From Pseudomonadota bacterium (GTDB lineage Bacteria > Pseudomonadota > Gammaproteobacteria > Steroidobacterales > Woeseiaceae), in contig JACZSM010000011.1 in NCBI GenBank assembly GCA_022574185.1, positions 1-57,322 on the forward strand: a stretch of DNA of 57,322 nt. The letters are read 5' to 3'. This document shows positions 54,452 through 57,322 of the stretch, piece after piece. Each line of letters opens with the position of its first letter. Within the stretch, counting starts at the first letter, position 1. A program made the translations under genes and the position numbers. The notes under the pieces are model-generated. The model was given only the letters and a program-made list of their open reading frames with translations, did not search any database and was not told the DNA's origin.

Positions 54452-55172
54452 TACCCGCCGCCTCGCGCTTTTCTTTAATCATTCGCGGCGCGACTTCGGC
54501 GGCCTGGGCCGCATCGCGGCAATACGCATCGGCGCCAACGGCTTTGCCGAATTCCTCGTTGAGCGGTGCACCGCCAACGAGCACGATGTAATCGTCGCGC
54601 ATTCCCTGGGCGATCAGTTCATCGATCACGACTTTCATGTACGGCATCGTCGTCGTCAACAGTGCTGACATGCCGAGAATATCGGGCTCGTGCTCTTTGA
54701 GCGCCGCAAAGAAATCTTCGACCGAGTTGTTGATGCCGATGTCGAACACCTCGAAGCCGGCGCCTTCGAGCATCATGCCAACCAGGTTCTTGCCGATGTC
54801 GTGGATATCGCCCTTGACCGTGCCGATGACCATCTTGCCGATCGGTTTCACGCCCGATTCGGCAAGCAATGGGCGCAGGATCGCCATGCCGCCCTTCATC
54901 GCATTTGCAGCCAGTAATACTTCGGGCACAAACAGGATGCCATCACGAAAATCGATGCCGACGATACGCATGCCCTCGACCAGCGCAACGTTGAGCACCT
55001 TTTCGGCAGACCAGTCGCGGGCAAGAAGAATGTTCGTGCCCTCCTCGATTTCCTCTTTCATGCCGTCGTACAGGTCATCGTGCATTTGCTCAACGAGCTC
55101 GTCATCGGGCATCTCGGCGAGGATGATTTCATCGTCTTCGGCGTCTTCGTTTACAATTGTTTCGTCGTTCAT
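54444..55172 (-). CDS. Methyl-accepting corrinoid protein (MttC/MtgC-like)
   Basis: 242 residues. Residues about 45-115 form the helical cap domain (VPEVLLAANAMKGGMAILRPLL) and 116-235 the B12-binding Rossmann domain with GDIHDIG (121-127; His124 is the lower cobalt ligand), SALLTTTMPYM and LVGGAPLN. The N-terminal 44 residues hold 20 Asp/Glu and only one Lys, an exposed acidic arm outside the usual fold. It carries the methyl group between MttB proteins and the methyl-THF methyltransferase. The start directly follows the stop of the MttB-3 gene. It is the only corrinoid carrier in the window. Confidence 0.95.
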   Translation of the reverse strand: MNDETIVNEDAEDDEIILAEMPDDELVEQMHDDLYDGMKEEIEEGTNILLARDWSAEKVLNVALVEGMRIVGIDFRDGILFVPEVLLAANAMKGGMAILRPLLAESGVKPIGKMVIGTVKGDIHDIGKNLVGMMLEGAGFEVFDIGINNSVEDFFAALKEHEPDILGMSALLTTTMPYMKVVIDELIAQGMRDDYIVLVGGAPLNEEFGKAVGADAYCRDAAQAAEVAPRMIKEKREAAGNG

Positions 55173-56714
55173 TTAATATTCTCGATCCGCAAACTCCGCC
55201 TTGCGGCGGTCCATGAATGCCAATAGTGCTTCATCAATAGCAGGGTCAAGAGGTGGCGCTTCATACGCAGCAAGCGTCGATTTCCAGAGCTTGTTCGCGC
55301 GTTGCGCTGCATCCAGCGACCCTTCCTCCTGCCATTGTTCAAAACTGTTGCTGTCGGCGAGCGGCGAGCGATAGAACGCCGTCTCGAAATTGGCCAACGT
55401 GTGTTTGGCGCCGAGAAAATGCGACCCGGGTCCAACCTCACGTAAGGCGTCCATCGCCTGTCCATTTTCGGACAGGTCGACACCGGCCAGGAATACCGCG
55501 AGCATGCTCGCCTGGTCGGCATCCATGATAAATTTTTCGTATCCCATCACCAGGCCACCTTCCAGCCAGCCGGCAGTGTGCAGCATAAAATTGACACCCG
55601 CCAGCGCCGATGTCACCAATGTATTGGCCGACTCGTAGGCGGCCTGCGCGTCAGGAAGCTTCGAGCCGCAGAGACCGCCGCCACTACGGAACGGCACACC
55701 GAGACGACGCGCGAGCGCAGCCGCCGCGTACATGACCAGGCTCGGTTCCGGCGTGCCAAACGTTGGTGCACCCGTTTGCATAGACACGGCCGCCGCGAAC
55801 GTTCCAAAAATGACAGGGACACCGGGTTTGACGAGCTGCACATAGGCCATGCCGGCCAACGCCTCGGCAAGTATCTGCGTCACGGTGCCAGCTACAGTAA
55901 CCGGCGACATCGCGCCGGCGATCAGGAACGGCGATATCATCGTTGCCTGGTTGTGCTCGGCGTACACGGTCGCCGCACCGAGCATCGTTGCATCAAAAGT
56001 CATCGGTGAATTCGCGTTGATCAGGCTCACGATTACCGTGTTCTGCTCGACGAAGTCATCGCCAAAAACGATCTTGGCCATGTCGACCGTGTCCTGCGCT
56101 CGCTCGGGCGCCGTAACCGACCCCATGAACGGCTTGTCGCTGTACTTGATATGGCTGTACACCATGTCGAAATGACGCTTGTTGACCGGCACATCGACGG
56201 GCTCACAGACTGTGCCACCCGAGTGATGCAGGCCTGGGCTCATGTAGGTCAGCTTGACGAAGTTGCGAAAATCTTCGATCGTCGCATAGCGCCGACCTTC
56301 GTCCAGGCTGCGTATGAATGGCGGACCATAGGCAGGCACCAGTACCGTGCGCTTGCCACCGATGACGACATTGCGCTTGGGATTGCGAGCATGTTGTGTG
56401 AATTCGGCCGGCGCGGACGCCTGGATGATCGAACGACACAGGCCGCGCGGGAATCGCACCCGTTCACCTTTGATATCCGCACCCGCGTCGTGAAACAATT
56501 TGAGTGCTCGCGGAAAATCCTTGAACTCGATGCCGATTTCCTCGAGTACGGTCTCGGCGTTGTGCTCGATGAGTTCGAGCGCTTCGTCACCGAGCAGTTC
56601 GTAATAGGGAATCTTGCGATCGATATAGGCAGCCGTGGACGTCGGCAACTTGCGCCGTGCCGCGCGTTTGGCCTCGCGGCCCCCGCCATGTCGTCTTCGC
56701 GGTCTGCTACTCAT
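55173..56714 (-). CDS. MttB-family (non-pyrrolysine) methyltransferase 3, probable glycine betaine methyltransferase
   Basis: 513 residues. The N-terminus is a basic tail (SRPRRRHGGGREAKRAARRK), then the barrel starts near YYELLGDEALELIEHNAE. Conserved segments: VPAYGPPFIRSLDEGRR, INANSPMTFDATMLGA, SPFLIAGAMSPVTVAGTV, VIFGTFAAAVSMQTGAPTFG, VGPGSHFLGAKHTLANFETAFY and [14 protein letters not shown]. No in-frame TAG. As the first gene of the operon ending in dimethylglycine and sarcosine oxidation, it is the best candidate for glycine betaine demethylation (MtgB role); related proteins also act on proline betaine or carnitine. Confidence 0.9.
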   Translation of the reverse strand: MSSRPRRRHGGGREAKRAARRKLPTSTAAYIDRKIPYYELLGDEALELIEHNAETVLEEIGIEFKDFPRALKLFHDAGADIKGERVRFPRGLCRSIIQASAPAEFTQHARNPKRNVVIGGKRTVLVPAYGPPFIRSLDEGRRYATIEDFRNFVKLTYMSPGLHHSGGTVCEPVDVPVNKRHFDMVYSHIKYSDKPFMGSVTAPERAQDTVDMAKIVFGDDFVEQNTVIVSLINANSPMTFDATMLGAATVYAEHNQATMISPFLIAGAMSPVTVAGTVTQILAEALAGMAYVQLVKPGVPVIFGTFAAAVSMQTGAPTFGTPEPSLVMYAAAALARRLGVPFRSGGGLCGSKLPDAQAAYESANTLVTSALAGVNFMLHTAGWLEGGLVMGYEKFIMDADQASMLAVFLAGVDLSENGQAMDALREVGPGSHFLGAKHTLANFETAFYRSPLADSNSFEQWQEEGSLDAAQRANKLWKSTLAAYEAPPLDPAIDEALLAFMDRRKAEFADREY

Positions 56715-57207
56715 TATCGACCCTGTTGAATCGCGGCAAAAGCCGCCGAATGCTCAGTGATGTATCGCTTCCAGCAGGTCAGTGTGTCCCAGAATGGGGT
56801 TCGGCGCATGGTTGCGAGCGACGTCTAATTGGCTAGAAACGACAAGAATCGGTCTATTTTGAACATTCAGACCTTATTCCGCCCGGTATCTGGCATCCGC
56901 GATACGGCTGCAAGGCGAGTGACAGAGACGGCCGGGCAGCAGTAATGTAGTGCACTATCAGGCGTCGAGGCTGCGTCAGTGAATCTTAAAACCGTTATAA
57001 ACCAGTAGCAGCGACAATACCCATACCACCAAGCAGGGCAAGAGAAGTATGAAACGGCGATTATCATTTTGCGTCGTCTTAAACGGTCAACGCAGAAGAA
57101 ACGGACACAGTTAGTTACAACAGTTTTTTGACGTAGATTCGAGGAGACGTTTCCGCGGACATGCTTATCCGGTTGAGTTCGGGACCCACTACATATAGTG
57201 TTTGCGT
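56715..57207. other. Upstream region of the betaine operon and left flank of a probable insertion sequence
   Basis: 493 bases without a credible gene. It should hold the promoter of the 14-gene operon (nearest 56715-56870). Composition changes to AT-richer from about 56960, which may mark the edge of the mobile element. No terminal inverted repeat could be identified by eye. A minus-strand open frame at 56867-57214 has no protein-like features. Confidence 0.4.
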
Positions 57208-57322
57208 ATGGCACTGCCAGATCCGATCAAGCTTGCTCAGGTGCTCAACCCGCCGCAGTCGCTCATCGAATTCAGCGCTCGTTTTCGCACTGAGACCGAT
57301 TGTGAGGAATTTCTTTTCCGGG
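57208..57322 (+). CDS. Partial transposase-like protein, IS1595-type N-terminus
   Basis: ATG 57208 opens a frame that runs to the window end (38 residues). The segment SLIEFSARFRTETDCEEFLF resembles the N-terminal part of IS1595/ISXO2-type transposases, which is normally followed by a zinc ribbon (WPDGF-CP-C); that part lies outside the window. Too short to be certain. Confidence 0.5.
   Translation, partial: MALPDPIKLAQVLNPPQSLIEFSARFRTETDCEEFLFR

Noticed and set aside
56867..57214. Minus-strand open frame of 115 codons upstream of the transposase-like gene
   Set aside because: Cys/Arg/Trp-scattered composition and no motif; probably non-coding.

Overview
The window looks like a chromosomal piece of an aerobic, probably marine gammaproteobacterium. 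The DUF5062 protein, the GldA/GldF-GldG/DUF4340 operon, CopA/CopB and a sulfur-oxidiser-like AprA all fit this. No rRNA, tRNA or CRISPR array was seen, so the placement is an inference from gene content. Coding density is high, genes are mostly in short operons, and the right edge runs into a probable insertion sequence.

Bases 1-6300 hold the 3' part of aprA (APS reductase alpha), a HIT-family protein, a Cache-HAMP histidine-kinase-like protein whose phospho-acceptor His is replaced by Gln, and a large MscS-type channel. Bases 6500-10830 are an NAD locus: nadC, a degenerate metalloprotease-like protein, nadA, and a divergent NadQ/NrtR-like Nudix regulator. A perfect 20-bp inverted repeat lies between nadA and the regulator. 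Bases 10890-17825 are a copper/heavy-metal island: a Cys-rich protein, an HMA protein, an outer-membrane barrel, a MerT-like protein, a CsoR-type repressor coupled to a DapA-family enzyme, two CsoR-like operators, a DUF4396 protein, a cytochrome c, copA and copB. Bases 17816-32361 are mixed housekeeping genes: threonine-synthase-like enzyme, APC permease, gliding-type ABC exporter operon, homoserine-kinase-like protein, 2-oxoglutarate dioxygenase, a 467-aa conserved protein, HDOD protein, orphan ParA, DUF5062 and a membrane-anchored protein.

The most notable region is 32572-56714, about 24 kb devoted to methylated amines. A minus-strand run of 14 genes (56714 to 41016), nearly all overlapping or within 45 bases of each other, encodes an MttB-family methyltransferase without pyrrolysine, its corrinoid protein, DUF1638, a 'virulence factor' family protein, a methyl-THF:corrinoid methyltransferase, a [2Fe-2S]/ASKHA corrinoid reactivase, an HD-domain protein, a dimethylglycine/sarcosine-dehydrogenase-like flavoprotein, a GFA protein, SoxB-SoxD-SoxA-SoxG sarcosine oxidase and a GlxA/GbdR-like regulator. 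Read in order this is a complete route from a betaine (most simply glycine betaine) to dimethylglycine, sarcosine and glycine, with the methyl groups passing to folate. A plus-strand operon (32572-39601) adds a TPP-dependent acetolactate-synthase-like enzyme, an aldehyde dehydrogenase, a MetF-like reductase and two more MttB-family proteins, followed by an MFS transporter. No second corrinoid protein is present.

The feature I find most worth testing is a charge pattern. All three MttB proteins, the methyl-THF methyltransferase and the corrinoid reactivase carry short Arg-rich tails at one terminus, while the single corrinoid protein starts with 20 acidic residues in its first 44. This suggests an electrostatically assembled methyl-transfer complex with one shared corrinoid carrier.
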